Origin: Deinococcus sp. HSC-46F16
Lineage (GTDB): Bacteria; Deinococcota; Deinococci; Deinococcales; Deinococcaceae
Reading direction: 5' to 3'
DNA: 64,000 nucleotides
Assembly (NCBI RefSeq): GCF_024171495.1
Contig: NZ_JALJZW010000005.1
Location: 62,001-126,000 of the forward strand
Positions 1 to 14,218 of the stretch are shown here, piece after piece. Numbering within the stretch: position 1 is the first letter of the stretch; each line of letters starts with the position of its first letter. The position numbers were made by a program, and so were the translations under genes. Below the pieces are notes generated by a model, which was not told where the DNA came from, searched no databases, and saw nothing but the letters and a program-made list of their open reading frames with translations.

Positions 1-11
1 GCGGTGCTGTT

Positions 12-311
12 CTAGAGCCGGGCTTCGTCCTCCAACCCGTAAATCTCCAGGAATCGCCGCATTCGCGCCTCCAGCGTGGGCAGCGGCGCGACCTCTCCAC
101 ACACCCAGTCGGGCTGGTAGCTCCGGCACACGGCGGGCCGAGCGGCATACACCGCGCACAGGCAATCCGACCGCAGGTGAACGCACGGCACCCCCAGCGG
201 CTTGCGCAGGGCGTGGATATCCGGGGCCGAGCAGCACGCCCCACAAGCCGTGCACTCGCGGACGAGCGGCGAGCGCGGCGCGAAATCGGGGGGTGAGGTG
301 AAAGCATCCAT
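12..311 (-). CDS. YkgJ-family cysteine-cluster protein
   Basis: A 99-residue protein with a dense N-terminal cysteine cluster (ECTACGACC at about residues 19-27) and further cysteines in CVH, CLCAVY, VCRSY and VCGE. This is the layout of the YkgJ/UPF0153 family, proposed to bind zinc or an iron-sulfur cluster; no reaction is firmly established for the family. The stop codon sits 12 bases inside the window edge, so the gene is complete. No good ribosome binding site is visible before the ATG at 311. It stands alone next to hisC on the same strand with a 72-base gap. Confidence 0.85.
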   Translation of the reverse strand: MDAFTSPPDFAPRSPLVRECTACGACCSAPDIHALRKPLGVPCVHLRSDCLCAVYAARPAVCRSYQPDWVCGEVAPLPTLEARMRRFLEIYGLEDEARL

Positions 312-383
312 ACGGGAAGGGCGGTCCCGCCGAGGCTAGCGCGTGCGCCCCGGCCCCAGCGTGACCGCCCTCGCGGACGGGCC

Positions 384-1496
384 TTACTTGTCCGAGTGAA
401 CGTAGGCCCGCGCCGCCGCGAGCAGGGCGTCGTTCTCTTGGGGCGTGCCCACCGCCACCCGCAGGCAGCCTGCCAGTCCCGGCAGCGAGTCCTGACGGCG
501 CACCACGATGCCATGAGAAAGGAGGTGGCGGTAGGCGGCCTCCGCGTCGGGCGTCCGCAGCAGGTAGAAGTTGGCGTCGCTGGGGAGGGGCTCCCAGACC
601 GGGTGCCCGCGCAGGCCCGCAAAGACCCGCTCACGCTCGCGGCGGACCTCGGCGGCGCGTTCGGCCACGTAGCCGGGATTCTCCAGGGCGACTTCCAGCG
701 CGGCCTCGGCCAGCACGCCGACGTTGAAGGCGGGCACGAGCTTGCGCAGTTCGGTCGCCAGCGCCGGGCTGGTCAGCGCGTACCCCAGCCGAATGCCCGC
801 CAGCCCCCAGCCCTTGCTGAAGGTCCGCAGGCTGAGGCGGTTGCTGCCTTCCCGAACGAGGGCGCGGTGGTCGGTGCCACTGTACTCGCCGTACGCCTCG
901 TCCAGCACCACGATCCAGTCCTTCCCCGCCGCCTCCACGACCTCGCGCACGGCCTCGGCGCGGTCCACGTGACCGGTCGGGGCGTGCGGCTGGGTGATGT
1001 ACAGCACGCCGGGAGGCTGGGTCCGCAGCGCCTCCATCAGCCCGGCCACCGGCAGCGAGAAGTCGGGGTTCAGCGGCACCTGCACCAGCCGGGCGCCCAG
1101 CATCTGCGCCTCCAGGGTGTAGACGGCGAAGGTGGGGCTGACCGTCAGCACCGTCTGCCCGATGCCCGCGAGTTCGGTGAGCAGCTTGATCAGCACGTTG
1201 CTGCCGGGGGTCAAGACCACGCCCGCCTCGTCCCACCCGGTCAGCGCGGCGAGACGGGCGCGAATCCCCTCCGCCCCGAGGTCCGGATAGCGGTTCCAGG
1301 GGCGGGCGAGCATCCGGGCGGTGGCCTCGGCCTTCAGCTCGGCCGGGAAGTCGTAGGCGCTCTCGTTCTGGTCGAGCTTGATGGGCACGTCGAGTGGGGT
1401 AAAGGGGTAGGCGGGCACCGTCCGCACGGCGGGGCGCACCCCCGCCGGGGCCGCCTGCTCGGCTGCCTGACTGGGAAGGGAGGGAGTGGAGGTCAT
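384..1496 (-). CDS. hisC: Histidinol-phosphate aminotransferase
   Basis: A class I/II PLP-dependent aminotransferase of 370 residues, the usual length for HisC, which converts imidazole-acetol phosphate and glutamate to histidinol phosphate in histidine synthesis. Visible family marks are [11 protein letters not shown] near the N-terminus, PHAPTGH, the aspartate in [10 protein letters not shown], and the PLP lysine in [16 protein letters not shown]. Start at the ATG at 1496; on the minus strand a TAGAAC hexamer lies 7 bases upstream, fitting leaderless transcription. No other his gene is nearby. HisC and the closely related aromatic aminotransferases are hard to separate by motif alone. Confidence 0.87.
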   Translation of the reverse strand: MTSTPSLPSQAAEQAAPAGVRPAVRTVPAYPFTPLDVPIKLDQNESAYDFPAELKAEATARMLARPWNRYPDLGAEGIRARLAALTGWDEAGVVLTPGSNVLIKLLTELAGIGQTVLTVSPTFAVYTLEAQMLGARLVQVPLNPDFSLPVAGLMEALRTQPPGVLYITQPHAPTGHVDRAEAVREVVEAAGKDWIVVLDEAYGEYSGTDHRALVREGSNRLSLRTFSKGWGLAGIRLGYALTSPALATELRKLVPAFNVGVLAEAALEVALENPGYVAERAAEVRRERERVFAGLRGHPVWEPLPSDANFYLLRTPDAEAAYRHLLSHGIVVRRQDSLPGLAGCLRVAVGTPQENDALLAAARAYVHSDK

Positions 1497-1566
1497 GCCG
1501 TCCGTTCTAGCACCCTGCCTCCCCGAAAGGCCGTGCTACCCTGCCCGCACGCCGCCGCGTCCCCCC

Positions 1567-2198
1567 ATGACGGACCCCTCTGCCCCCTCCCCCGCCGCCT
1601 CCGGCCCGACCTCCAAGTCGCGCCGCGAGCAGATTCACGAGGTTGCCAGCCGCCTGTTTTCCGAGCGGGGCTACCACGGGGCCAGCATGCGCGACCTCGC
1701 CGCCGAGCTGGGGATGCAGGGGGGCAGCCTCTACGCGCACATCAGCGGCAAAGAAGCTCTGCTGATCGAGATCGTGGAGCAGGCCGCCCGGCAGTTTGAG
1801 GCGGCCCTGCTGGACCTGGGGACCGACCCCCGCCCCGCCGACGAGCGGCTGCGGGAAGCGATGGCCCGGCACCTCACGGTGGTCGCGGGCAACCTGGAAA
1901 GCGCGACCGTCTTCTTCCATGAGTGGAAACACCTCTCGCCGGACGCCTACGCGCGGGTCACGGCGTGGCGCGACACCACCGAGGCCTTTTACCGGGGGCT
2001 GGTGGCTCAGGGCATGCGCGAGGGGGTCTTCCGCGCGGACCTCGACGTGAAGATGACCGCCAACCTGATTCTCTCGGCGGTGAACTGGGCCTACACGTGG
2101 TACCGCCCCGGTGGGCGGCTGAGCCCGCGCGAGGTGGCCGACCGCTACGCTGGGCTGCTGCTGGACGGTCTGCGCCCACCCCCGAAGGAGGCCACCCC

Positions 2199-2202
<4 letters not shown>
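1567..2202 (+). CDS. TetR-family transcriptional regulator
   Basis: A 211-residue regulator with an N-terminal TetR helix-turn-helix (residues about 20-65: [31 protein letters not shown] then [14 protein letters not shown] in pattern) and a helical C-terminal ligand domain resembling the KstR2/FadR-like regulators of lipid metabolism, though the ligand cannot be read from sequence. The ATG at 1567 is chosen because it precedes the HTH by a normal distance; an upstream in-frame start at 1486 would add a low-complexity tail. A TACCCT hexamer lies 21 bases upstream. Its stop overlaps the next gene in an ATGA junction, so the two are probably translated together. Confidence 0.85.
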
Positions 2203-2510
<308 letters not shown>

Positions 2511-2554
2511 GTGCGTCTGAGCCTCCGCGCTGCCCTGGGGCTTACGCTCCGGCC

Positions 2555-3025
2555 ATGCAACCCATGAACAAGGCGGCCCTGGCCCTCGTCCTTCCCCTCG
2601 CGCTGGCCTCCTGCGGCGTGTTGGGCGTGCCGCGCGGCGACGTGACGGGCGAGATTCGCGGCACCCAGCCCCAGACTGGCAATGTCCGCATCGCGCTCGT
2701 CGGTCTGACGGGCACGGGCTACGAGAACAACGCGGTCGACCAGCTCGACATCGGCACCTTCAACCCCCAGAAGCGGGTGTATTCCATCTCGCTGCCCGAC
2801 ACGGCCAAGGCGGGCGTGTACGAGGTCTTGGCCTACGTGGACCTCAACAACAACAAGAAGTTCGACGCGAACGAGCCCCGCACCCAGCGGGCCACGCGCG
2901 GCCTGATCTACGCGACCTCGGACGCCTCGCTCTTCGGCTTCACGGTCAAGAAGGGCTGGAACCGCTTTGACGGCACCACCGTCTCGCAGACCCGGCCCTT
3001 TGGCAACTACGACCTGAACTGGTAA
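2555..3025 (+). CDS. Putative lipoprotein
   Basis: A 156-residue exported protein. The N-terminus has a lysine, a hydrophobic run ([14 protein letters not shown]) and a lipobox LASC, so it should be cleaved and lipidated at the cysteine near residue 20. The mature part has a calcium-loop-like stretch [16 protein letters not shown] at about residues 94-109, in which an EF-hand-like D-x-N-x-N pattern is visible, within what looks like a beta-rich domain. A TACGCT hexamer 6 bases before the ATG at 2555 supports that start; a second in-frame ATG at 2564 is also possible. It is followed by a strong terminator. Function unknown. Confidence 0.8.
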   Translation: MQPMNKAALALVLPLALASCGVLGVPRGDVTGEIRGTQPQTGNVRIALVGLTGTGYENNAVDQLDIGTFNPQKRVYSISLPDTAKAGVYEVLAYVDLNNNKKFDANEPRTQRATRGLIYATSDASLFGFTVKKGWNRFDGTTVSQTRPFGNYDLNW

Positions 3026-3038
3026 GTGCACCGCAAGG

Positions 3039-3077
3039 AGAAGGGCGGCCCCCACACCGGGAAGCCGCCCTTCTTTA
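3039..3077. terminator. Bidirectional intrinsic terminator
   Basis: A perfect 11-base-pair inverted repeat (AGAAGGGCGGC at 3039-3049 with GCCGCCCTTCT at 3064-3074) with a 14-base loop sits 13 bases after the lipoprotein stop and 13 bases after the convergent SRPBCC gene's stop. The T-rich flank is short, so strength is inferred from the stem. Confidence 0.75.
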
Positions 3078-3086
3078 TCCCGAAGC

Positions 3087-3764
3087 TCAGTTGACCGGGT
3101 TCGCGCCCTCGAAGGTCTGCTTGAAGTTCTGGAGGTCGTCGGCGATCTGCTGGCTGGGCTCCTCGCCGAACAGCTTGGCGACGGCTGCGCCCAGCGCTCC
3201 GGCAGGCGGACGGTAGGACAGCGCCACGTGGATGCGGGTCCCGCCATTGGGCAGGTTCTCAAACTGCACGCTGCCCGCGTTGTCCACGGTCGCGCCGGGG
3301 AGGCTGTGCCAGCCGATGCGCTCGCCGGGCTTGTCGTTGACGATCTCGGCTTCCCACTCGACATGGGTGCCCAGCGGCGCCTTGGCGACCCAGCGGCTGC
3401 GGCGCTCGTCAAGGACGGTGACGCTTTCCAGGTGGCTCATGATGCGGGGCAGGTTCTCGAGCTGGCGCCAGTAGGCGTAGACCTGATCGGCGGGGCGGTC
3501 GATCACCACGCTGTGCTCCACGAAGATGGGCTTGGCCGCACTCGCGTTTCCGCTGAGGCCCGCCGCGTTCATCACGGGGTCGTTGCCCGTCGCGCCGCGG
3601 TAGGCGAGGTAGCCGCCCGCACCCGCCATCAGCAGGCCCATCAGGCCCTTTTTCCGCAGGCCCAGAATCATCAGGGCCGCGCCCGCCGCGCTGCTGATCA
3701 GGCGGCCCTGGTCCATGCTCTTGCTGCCTTCCTTGCTGCCGCTGTTGTCCATGTTCGCACTCAT
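3087..3764 (-). CDS. SRPBCC (START-like) domain protein with N-terminal membrane segment
   Basis: A 225-residue protein. Residues about 20-60 carry small hydrophobic segments ([22 protein letters not shown] and a following GGYLAYRG) typical of YgaP/DUF2892-type membrane hairpins. From about residue 75 ([21 protein letters not shown]) follows a cyclase/dehydrase-like SRPBCC domain, the fold used for binding hydrophobic ligands. The start at 3764 is chosen because GGAGGAAG lies 6 bases upstream; the longer reading frame to 3833 lacks this. Similar proteins are common in Deinococcus and actinobacteria, and their ligands are unknown. Confidence 0.85.
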   Translation of the reverse strand: MSANMDNSGSKEGSKSMDQGRLISSAAGAALMILGLRKKGLMGLLMAGAGGYLAYRGATGNDPVMNAAGLSGNASAAKPIFVEHSVVIDRPADQVYAYWRQLENLPRIMSHLESVTVLDERRSRWVAKAPLGTHVEWEAEIVNDKPGERIGWHSLPGATVDNAGSVQFENLPNGGTRIHVALSYRPPAGALGAAVAKLFGEEPSQQIADDLQNFKQTFEGANPVN

Positions 3765-3858
3765 CGTTCTTCCTCCGTGCGGGCAGTCTAGGCCCGGCCC
3801 CCTTGAGCCTGGGTTAATCCATGCCCAACTCACATTTAAGGTGTCGCCTGGAAGCGGA

Positions 3859-4185
3859 TCAACGTTCGTCGTTGCGGTCGTCCCCGCTCTGCCCGATCAC
3901 GTCGGCGCCGTCCGCGTCCTCGTCGCGGGGGGTCAGGCCGGGCTGGAGCATCCCGCTGTTGTCGTTCTGGCGGGTGGGGTCGGGGGTGGCGGCCAGGCCG
4001 CCCGAGAGGCTGCCCTGCGCGTACTGGTCGGCCACGTCCTCGGCGGCCTCGCGGTCGGCGCCGGTCTGGGGACCGCCAGCCACACTGGGGTCGAGGTTGG
4101 TGTTCGTGTCGGGCGCACTGTCCGCGCCCATATAAGACGCGCCGTGGGTGCCGGTATCCGTCTTGCCATTGTTGCGGTCGTCCAT
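3859..4185 (-). CDS. Acidic hydrophilic hypothetical protein
   Basis: A 108-residue protein, strongly hydrophilic and rich in Asp, Gly, Asn and Gln, beginning [20 protein letters not shown] and ending in SGDDRNDER. There are no hydrophobic core segments, so it is probably disordered, like hydrophilin or stress-associated proteins; this is inference from composition only. The start at 4185 is supported by CAGGAGG about 7 bases upstream. It is separated from the SRPBCC gene on the same strand by 94 bases. Confidence 0.7.
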   Translation of the reverse strand: MDDRNNGKTDTGTHGASYMGADSAPDTNTNLDPSVAGGPQTGADREAAEDVADQYAQGSLSGGLAATPDPTRQNDNSGMLQPGLTPRDEDADGADVIGQSGDDRNDER

Positions 4186-4306
4186 GCAGGGACCTCCTGG
4201 GGTCAGACTTCTTCCGCCCATGCTCCCGGCTGGGCGTCGGGGGGCGGATGTGCCCGCCTTGACGGGCCGCTCACGCTCGGGCCGGGGCCGCGCTAGGCTG
4301 GCCGTC

Positions 4307-6711
<2,405 letters not shown>

Positions 6712-6714
6712 GGG

Positions 6715-7239
6715 TCAGGGGCCGGGGGGAGGACGCTCGTCGGGATTGTCCACACCGATCTGACGCTCCCCCGTTGGGAGGACCCAGACCCGCTCCAGCC
6801 CCTGCCACAGCGCCGCGAGGACGGCCAGGGCTGCGGCCACACCGAGCGACCACAGCAGCAGTTCAGTCAACATTTCCAACGCTTGAGGCCGCAACAACGC
6901 GGCCCCCAGCATCAAACCCAGCACGGGCAGGACGAGGCCCAACCCGGTGACGCCCCAGCGGGCGGGGGGGCGCAGGACACGGACGGCGGGCACCTCTGCA
7001 AGCCGAGGCAGGAGGGCCAGCGCACCGACCAGCAGGTAGCCTATGGGGGCATCTGTGTTCCCCTGTCCGGGCCACCGGTTCCACAGGGCAGTCACCGCCA
7101 CCCCGGCCAGAAGGTACACCCCCGTCAGCCCGAGCAGCAGCCTGCCCAGCGGGAGGTCGGACTGGCGGGCCAACCAGCCGGACAGCAGGATGGCGAGCAC
7201 CACCAGTCCAGCCACCATGAGCCACGCCAGCGCCGTCAT
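6715..7239 (-). CDS. Hypothetical membrane protein
   Basis: A 174-residue protein with about five hydrophobic segments (for example [19 protein letters not shown] at the N-terminus, [20 protein letters not shown] mid-protein, and [18 protein letters not shown] near the end) and a short hydrophilic tail. I do not recognise a family. The start at 7239 is preceded by TAGAGT with a 6-base gap. Its stop lies 4 bases from the convergent ABC fusion gene. Confidence 0.7.
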   Translation of the reverse strand: MTALAWLMVAGLVVLAILLSGWLARQSDLPLGRLLLGLTGVYLLAGVAVTALWNRWPGQGNTDAPIGYLLVGALALLPRLAEVPAVRVLRPPARWGVTGLGLVLPVLGLMLGAALLRPQALEMLTELLLWSLGVAAALAVLAALWQGLERVWVLPTGERQIGVDNPDERPPPGP

Positions 7240-7288
7240 GGCCTCACTCTAGCCCCGACCCCCGCCGCCACACCGTACCCTGCTCCCC

Positions 7289-7692
7289 ATGGACAGACCC
7301 GTCGTGTGCGTGGGGGCGCTGGTGTGGGGACCGGGAGAGCGCGTGCTGCTGGTGGAAACGACCAAATGGCGCGGCCTGTGGGGCGTGCCCGGCGGCAAGG
7401 TGGACTGGGGCGAGACGCTGGAGGCGGCGGTGATCCGCGAGTTCCGGGAGGAGACGGGCCTGGACCTCACCGACCTGCGCTACGCCCAGACCCAGGAGGC
7501 CGTCCTCAGCCCCGAGTTCCACAAGCCCGCCCACATGCTGCTGGTGGACTTCTTCGCCCGCACGGCGTCGCTGACGGTCACCCCCAACGAGGAGATCGTG
7601 GACTGGTCATGGGCCACGCTGGAGGAAGCCCTGACCCTGCCGCTGAACACCTACACCCGGACGCTGGTGGAGTTGGCCCGCCGGGAAGCGCG

Positions 7693-7696
<4 letters not shown>
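7289..7696 (+). CDS. Nudix hydrolase
   Basis: A 135-residue protein of typical single-domain Nudix length. The Nudix box reads [26 protein letters not shown] in pattern (residues about 34-59), with the metal-binding REFREE core intact. It hydrolyses a nucleoside diphosphate linked to another moiety; the exact substrate is not predictable. Start at 7289 with TACCCT 7 bases upstream (leaderless type). The stop overlaps the next gene (ATGA), so it is the first gene of a two-gene unit with the SDR. Confidence 0.9.
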
Positions 7697-8424
<728 letters not shown>

Positions 8425-8502
8425 GGGCGTGGAGGTCCCTGGATCAGCCCCACTTGGCCGGGGGCTAACCTCCCTCCCAGAGACGGCCTTTTAAGGTGGT
8501 GC

Positions 8503-9474
8503 ATGAAGAAGACGCTCCTCACCGCCGCTGCCGCCCTGCCCGCCGCCTGGCTGGGGTGGACCCTCTTCAGCCGCCTGCGGGTGCCCCATGATCTCCCGCT
8601 CCCGCCCGCCGTGGAGGCCGAGCGGCGCACCCTGGAGGGCCGGGCCGGGCGGCTCAACATGTATGTGGCGGGGTCGGGGGCACCCCTGCTGCTGATCCAC
8701 GGGGTGAACGCGGCGGCGAGCGCCTACGAGGTGCGGCCCCTCTTCGAGCATTACCGCGCCACACGCCGGGTGTACGCGCTGGACCTGCCCGGCTTCGGCT
8801 TCTCCGAGCGCTCGGACCGCGAGTACACCCCGCGCCTGATGACAGACGCCATTCACGCCGCGCTGGACGAGATCGCCCGCGAGAGCGGCGAGCCGGTGGA
8901 CGCCCTGGCCCTCTCGCTGGGCGGCGAGTTCCTGGCCCGCGCCGCCGCCGAGCGCCCGGACCGTTTCCGTTCGGTGGCGCTCGTCACGCCGACGGGCTTC
9001 GGCAAGACCGAGCAGTTCTACGGGCCGCTGGGCAGCACGCGGGGTCGTCCCGGCCTCAAGCGGGCCTACGAGCACCCGCTGCTGGGGCAGGCTTTCTACG
9101 ACGCGCTGGCGAGTGCCCCCAGCCTCCGCTTCTTCCTGAAACAGACCTTCGGCTCCTACGCGGCGGTCGACGAGGGCCTGCTGCGCTACGACTACCCCAC
9201 CTCGCACGTGCCCGGCGCCCGGCACGCGCCCTTCTCCTTTATCAGCGGCCTGCTGTTCAGCGCGGATATCGACCGGGTGTACGAAGTGCTCTCCATGCCC
9301 GTGTGGTTGGCCTACGGCACGAACGACCGCTTCACCGACTTCGGCGACCTGACCAATGTGGAGCGCCGGAGCAACTGGAGCTTCAGCCGTTTCGACACGG
9401 GCGCCCTGGTCTACTTCGAACAGCCGGAGCGCTTTTTCGCCGCCTACGACACGTTTCTGGCGGGGCGGGGGTAA
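8503..9474 (+). CDS. Alpha/beta-fold hydrolase-like protein
   Basis: A 323-residue protein with an N-terminal hydrophobic stretch (TLLTAAAALPAAWLGWTLF) that may anchor or export it. The alpha/beta hydrolase core starts near residue 50: LLLIHGVNAAASAYE (oxyanion region), LDLPGFGFSERSD, nucleophile elbow ALSLGGEF (serine present; first glycine replaced by alanine), and acid in TNDRFTD. The usual histidine in the last loop is absent: GALVYFEQPERFF stands where related enzymes have GH. Start at 8503 preceded by TAAGGT 5 bases upstream. Confidence 0.82.
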   Translation: MKKTLLTAAAALPAAWLGWTLFSRLRVPHDLPLPPAVEAERRTLEGRAGRLNMYVAGSGAPLLLIHGVNAAASAYEVRPLFEHYRATRRVYALDLPGFGFSERSDREYTPRLMTDAIHAALDEIARESGEPVDALALSLGGEFLARAAAERPDRFRSVALVTPTGFGKTEQFYGPLGSTRGRPGLKRAYEHPLLGQAFYDALASAPSLRFFLKQTFGSYAAVDEGLLRYDYPTSHVPGARHAPFSFISGLLFSADIDRVYEVLSMPVWLAYGTNDRFTDFGDLTNVERRSNWSFSRFDTGALVYFEQPERFFAAYDTFLAGRG

Positions 9475-9531
9475 AGACAACCAACCTCCTCTGCGTGGAG
9501 GGAGTCTCTCTGAACGTCGGGGTGAGGGGCT

Positions 9532-10509
9532 CTAAAACGCCCCCTCCCTAAACACCTCCCGAATCTCCTCCAGCCCCTGCCCCAGACTCAGCAGCAGCAG
9601 GAGCAGCAACCGGGCCTTGTGCGCGTTCAGGAAGCTGGCGGGAATGGCCCCGGCCGCCACCAGGGTCGCGCCGCCGCCGGGGTAGCCGTAGACGGGCAGG
9701 ATCGGCCCCGCGTGGGTGCGGGTGGCGATCACGACGGGCTGCCCAGCCCCAGCACTCGCGGCGACGAGGGGCAGCAGTTCGGCGGGCAGGTTGCCGGTGC
9801 CCAGCGCCGCGATCACCAGCCCGTCGGCGCGGGCGGCGGCCCCTTCGTAGCCTTCGCCCTGCCAGCCCGCGTAGGCATAGAGGATTTCCACGCGGGCGTC
9901 CACCCGCGCGGGCGCGTACACCGGCCGCGCTTCCGGCCGGGCGAAGAAGCGCAGGTGGGCCGTCTCCCCCGTCCGGTCGATGCGCCCGATGGGGCCAGGG
10001 TAGCCCCCGAAAGCGTCCACCGCGCTGGTGTGGACCTTCGTGACCGTCCGGGCATCGAAGAGATCGCCGCCGAAGACCACCAGCGGCCCGCGCCCGCGCG
10101 ACTCCGGATGCAGGGCGACGTGGGCCGCGTCCAGCAGGTTGCCGGGACCGTCCCAGGACACTTCCTCGGCGTGACGCATCGAACCCGTCAGCAGGACCGG
10201 CACATCGGTCGCCAGGGCGAGGTGCAGGAAGAAGGCCGTTTCCTCCAGCGTGTCGGTGCCGTGGGTGACCACGATGCCGTCCGCGTCCGGGGCCAGCCGC
10301 TCGATCAGCCGGGCCAGCTCCAGCATGTGCGCCGGCGTGACGTGCGGGCTGGGAAGGCGGAAGGGCTGATGGGCCGTGACCGTCACCCCCGGCAGCCCCG
10401 GCACCGCGGGCGCCTCCTGCGGGGTCAGGCCCGGCCCGCCCGGATCGGGGCGGCTGGCGATGGTGCCGCCGGTGTGGATGACCGCGAGGCGGCGCCCCGC
10501 CAAGCTCAC
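9532..10509 (-). CDS. L-asparaginase (type I/II amidohydrolase)
   Basis: A 325-residue asparaginase converting asparagine to aspartate and ammonia. The first active-site threonine is in VIHTGGTIAS near the N-terminus; the second is in VVTHGTDTLEETAFFL; LLTGSMRHAEEVSWDG contains the conserved family segment. No signal peptide is seen, so it is cytosolic. Start is GTG at 10509, chosen because it forms a GTGA overlap with the small upstream gene and sits just before the active-site strand; the longer in-frame reading to 10695 overlaps that gene wholly. Confidence 0.87.
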   Translation of the reverse strand: MSLAGRRLAVIHTGGTIASRPDPGGPGLTPQEAPAVPGLPGVTVTAHQPFRLPSPHVTPAHMLELARLIERLAPDADGIVVTHGTDTLEETAFFLHLALATDVPVLLTGSMRHAEEVSWDGPGNLLDAAHVALHPESRGRGPLVVFGGDLFDARTVTKVHTSAVDAFGGYPGPIGRIDRTGETAHLRFFARPEARPVYAPARVDARVEILYAYAGWQGEGYEGAAARADGLVIAALGTGNLPAELLPLVAASAGAGQPVVIATRTHAGPILPVYGYPGGGATLVAAGAIPASFLNAHKARLLLLLLLSLGQGLEEIREVFREGAF

Positions 10510-10703
10510 TTGCGGCCCCGCACCCGGTCGGAGACGAGAACCCACCCGGCGGCGACCACGAAGATCACCAGCGTGAGGGGCAGCTCGGCGCGGGCCGCCG
10601 CTTCGAAGTCCAGGCCCGCGCGGGTGCGTTGCCACACGCCGATACCGAACCAGACCGCCGCCGCGAGCAGGGCGACGGTCAGGACGCGGGGCCACACCTT
10701 CAA
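10506..10703 (-). CDS. Small two-segment membrane protein
   Basis: A 65-residue protein with two predicted membrane segments (VLTVALLAAAVWFGIGVW and LTLVIFVVAAGWVLVSD) and a basic C-terminus RVRGRK. No family recognised. It sits 10 bases after hemC and overlaps the asparaginase start (GTGA), so hemC, this gene and asparaginase probably form one transcript. Confidence 0.65.
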   Translation of the reverse strand: MKVWPRVLTVALLAAAVWFGIGVWQRTRAGLDFEAAARAELPLTLVIFVVAAGWVLVSDRVRGRK

Positions 10704-10713
10704 GGGCCGGGCC

Positions 10714-11643
<930 letters not shown>

Positions 11644-11726
11644 AACCTGGGCAGTATAAGGGCAAGCCCCCCTCCCGGCCGGGACAGGGGTCGCAGTTGG
11701 GCTGGGAAGTCCGCCCTGCGCCGGGG

Positions 11727-12250
11727 TCAGCTCTGGGCCAGGGCAGGCTGGGGCCGCATAAACCGCAGGAAATCCAGCCACGGCGGGGTGTGGCCCAGCA
11801 TCCGGACCAGCAGGGCGATCTGCGCGGTGTGCCGGACCTCGTGGGTCATGACGTGCCACAGCAGCCCGTCCAGACTGACCGTCTCGCTCTGGGGGTCGTC
11901 CTGAATCAGCTTGACGCGGCGCTCCAGGTCGGGGTCACCCTCCAGAAAGGCGCGGCTGCGCTCCTGCACCTCGCTCCCGTACTGGAGAATCCAGCCCAGC
12001 GCGTACCCCTCGGCCTGGGGGCGCACCCAATCGTGGGGGTAGCGGGCAGCGACCCCCTGACCGCCCCGCGCCACATCGTGAATCCAGTGGTCCTCCACGT
12101 CCACGACGTGCAGCACCAGGTCCTTGATGCACTGAAACCGGTCCCCGCCCTCGATGAGCGGGCGGTTCAGTTCGGCCTCGGGGAGTGCCCGCAGAAAGTT
12201 CCACAGCTCCTCGCGTGCGCCGGACAGGTAGGTGTAGTACTCGCGGACAT

Positions 12251-12254
<4 letters not shown>
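11727..12254 (-). CDS. DinB-family four-helix-bundle protein
   Basis: A 175-residue protein of the DinB/YfiT superfamily, which is expanded in Deinococcus. The metal-site pattern is visible as a first histidine in [11 protein letters not shown] and a pair in [17 protein letters not shown]. Many family members are thiol S-transferases or stress-induced proteins of unknown reaction, and I cannot assign a substrate. Its ATG overlaps the dus stop (ATGA), so it is the second gene of a dus-dinB unit. Confidence 0.87.
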
Positions 12255-13258
<1,004 letters not shown>

Positions 13259-13421
13259 CCCGGCAGGGTAGCGCACCCACTGCCCCCAGCGGGTGAAGCG
13301 AGGCTCAAGCAGGATCTGGAGGGCATTTCACGCTTCCAGCCGGGCAGGGGGGCGTATGCTGCGGGCCGTCCGGTTTCCCTGTTTCACTCTGGTCCCGCCC
13401 ACCGGACGGGAGGCATGCACC

Positions 13422-13928
13422 TTGAAGGCGACCCCCCTGGCCCTCCAGCACGCGCCCCTGCTGCACACGCTCTATGCGGCAGCCCCCGGCTATTTCGCTC
13501 TGCTCGGCACCCGCGTGCCCACCCCCGCCGAGGTCACGCGCGACGTGGAAATTGCCCTGCTCGACCCCCGGCGCCGCCTCGACCTGCTGCACGACGACGC
13601 GGGCGAGTGCGTGGGCAGCCTGGATTACAAACTGCACTACCCCGAAGACGGCGACCTGACCATCAACCTGCTGTTGATCCGCGAAGACTGCCAGTCGCGG
13701 GGCCTGGGTGGGCAGGCTGTGCGCGACCTGGAGGCCAGGCTGCCCCCCGGTACGGGCCGCATCCTGGCGAGCGTGCTGGGCGACAACCCACGCGGCGCCC
13801 GCTTCTGGGAGCGGCAGGGCTACACCTTCGCGCTGGATGCCCGCCCCGTCATGACCTGGTATGCCAAAGCCCTGGCCGTCCCGGCCCCGCAGCCCGGACG
13901 CCGGAGGCTGAGCCTGGCGGGGGACTGA
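13422..13928 (+). CDS. GNAT-family N-acetyltransferase (TTG start)
   Basis: A GNAT protein of about 168 residues. The acetyl-CoA-binding segment is REDCQSRGLGGQAVRDLE, close to the R/Q-x-x-G-x-G/A motif, and the C-terminal GDNPRGARFWERQGYTF is the usual beta-bulge/Tyr region. The N-terminal strand reads LKATPLALQHAPLLHTLYA, so the start is placed at TTG 13422, 8 bases after GGGAGG; an in-frame ATG at 13356 and another at 13293 would add about 22-43 poorly matching residues. The acceptor is unknown. Confidence 0.8.
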   Translation: MKATPLALQHAPLLHTLYAAAPGYFALLGTRVPTPAEVTRDVEIALLDPRRRLDLLHDDAGECVGSLDYKLHYPEDGDLTINLLLIREDCQSRGLGGQAVRDLEARLPPGTGRILASVLGDNPRGARFWERQGYTFALDARPVMTWYAKALAVPAPQPGRRRLSLAGD

Positions 13929-13935
13929 CAGCGGT

Positions 13936-14060
13936 GGCCGGACCAGTTGATGGTTTGGCGCTCAATTGGTCTGGCCCGAGTGGAGCGAGCATCCGTTATG
14001 GAGAGCGATCGGAGGGGAGGCGAAGGGCCAAACAGCGCCCCTTCAACCCAACGGAGCACC
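13936..14060. repeat. Intergenic two-hairpin repeat element (copy A)
   Basis: First hairpin: GGCCGGACCAGTTGA (13936-13950) pairs with TCAATTGGTCTGGCC (13962-13976), 13 of 15 positions. It is followed by a CCCGAGTGGAGCGAG linker that recurs, with variation, at 16167, 24881, 46278 and 55505. The remainder to about 14060 has no ORF and is probably the eroded second half. Confidence 0.6.
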
Positions 14061-14094
14061 GCGATGAGAGCACAATTTGCCCTGTGCGATATAG

Positions 14095-14119
14095 AAAAAA
14101 GCCCCGCGCATGGCGGGGC
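14095..14119 (-). terminator. Intrinsic terminator after tRNA-Lys
   Basis: On the minus strand a GCCCCGC...GCGGGGC stem (14101-14107 with 14113-14119, 5-base loop) is followed by six T residues (14095-14100 as A on the plus strand). It lies 8 bases downstream of the tRNA CCA end. Confidence 0.9.
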
Positions 14120-14125
14120 CTCTGG

Positions 14126-14209
<84 letters not shown>

Positions 14210-14218
14210 GAAAGGAGT

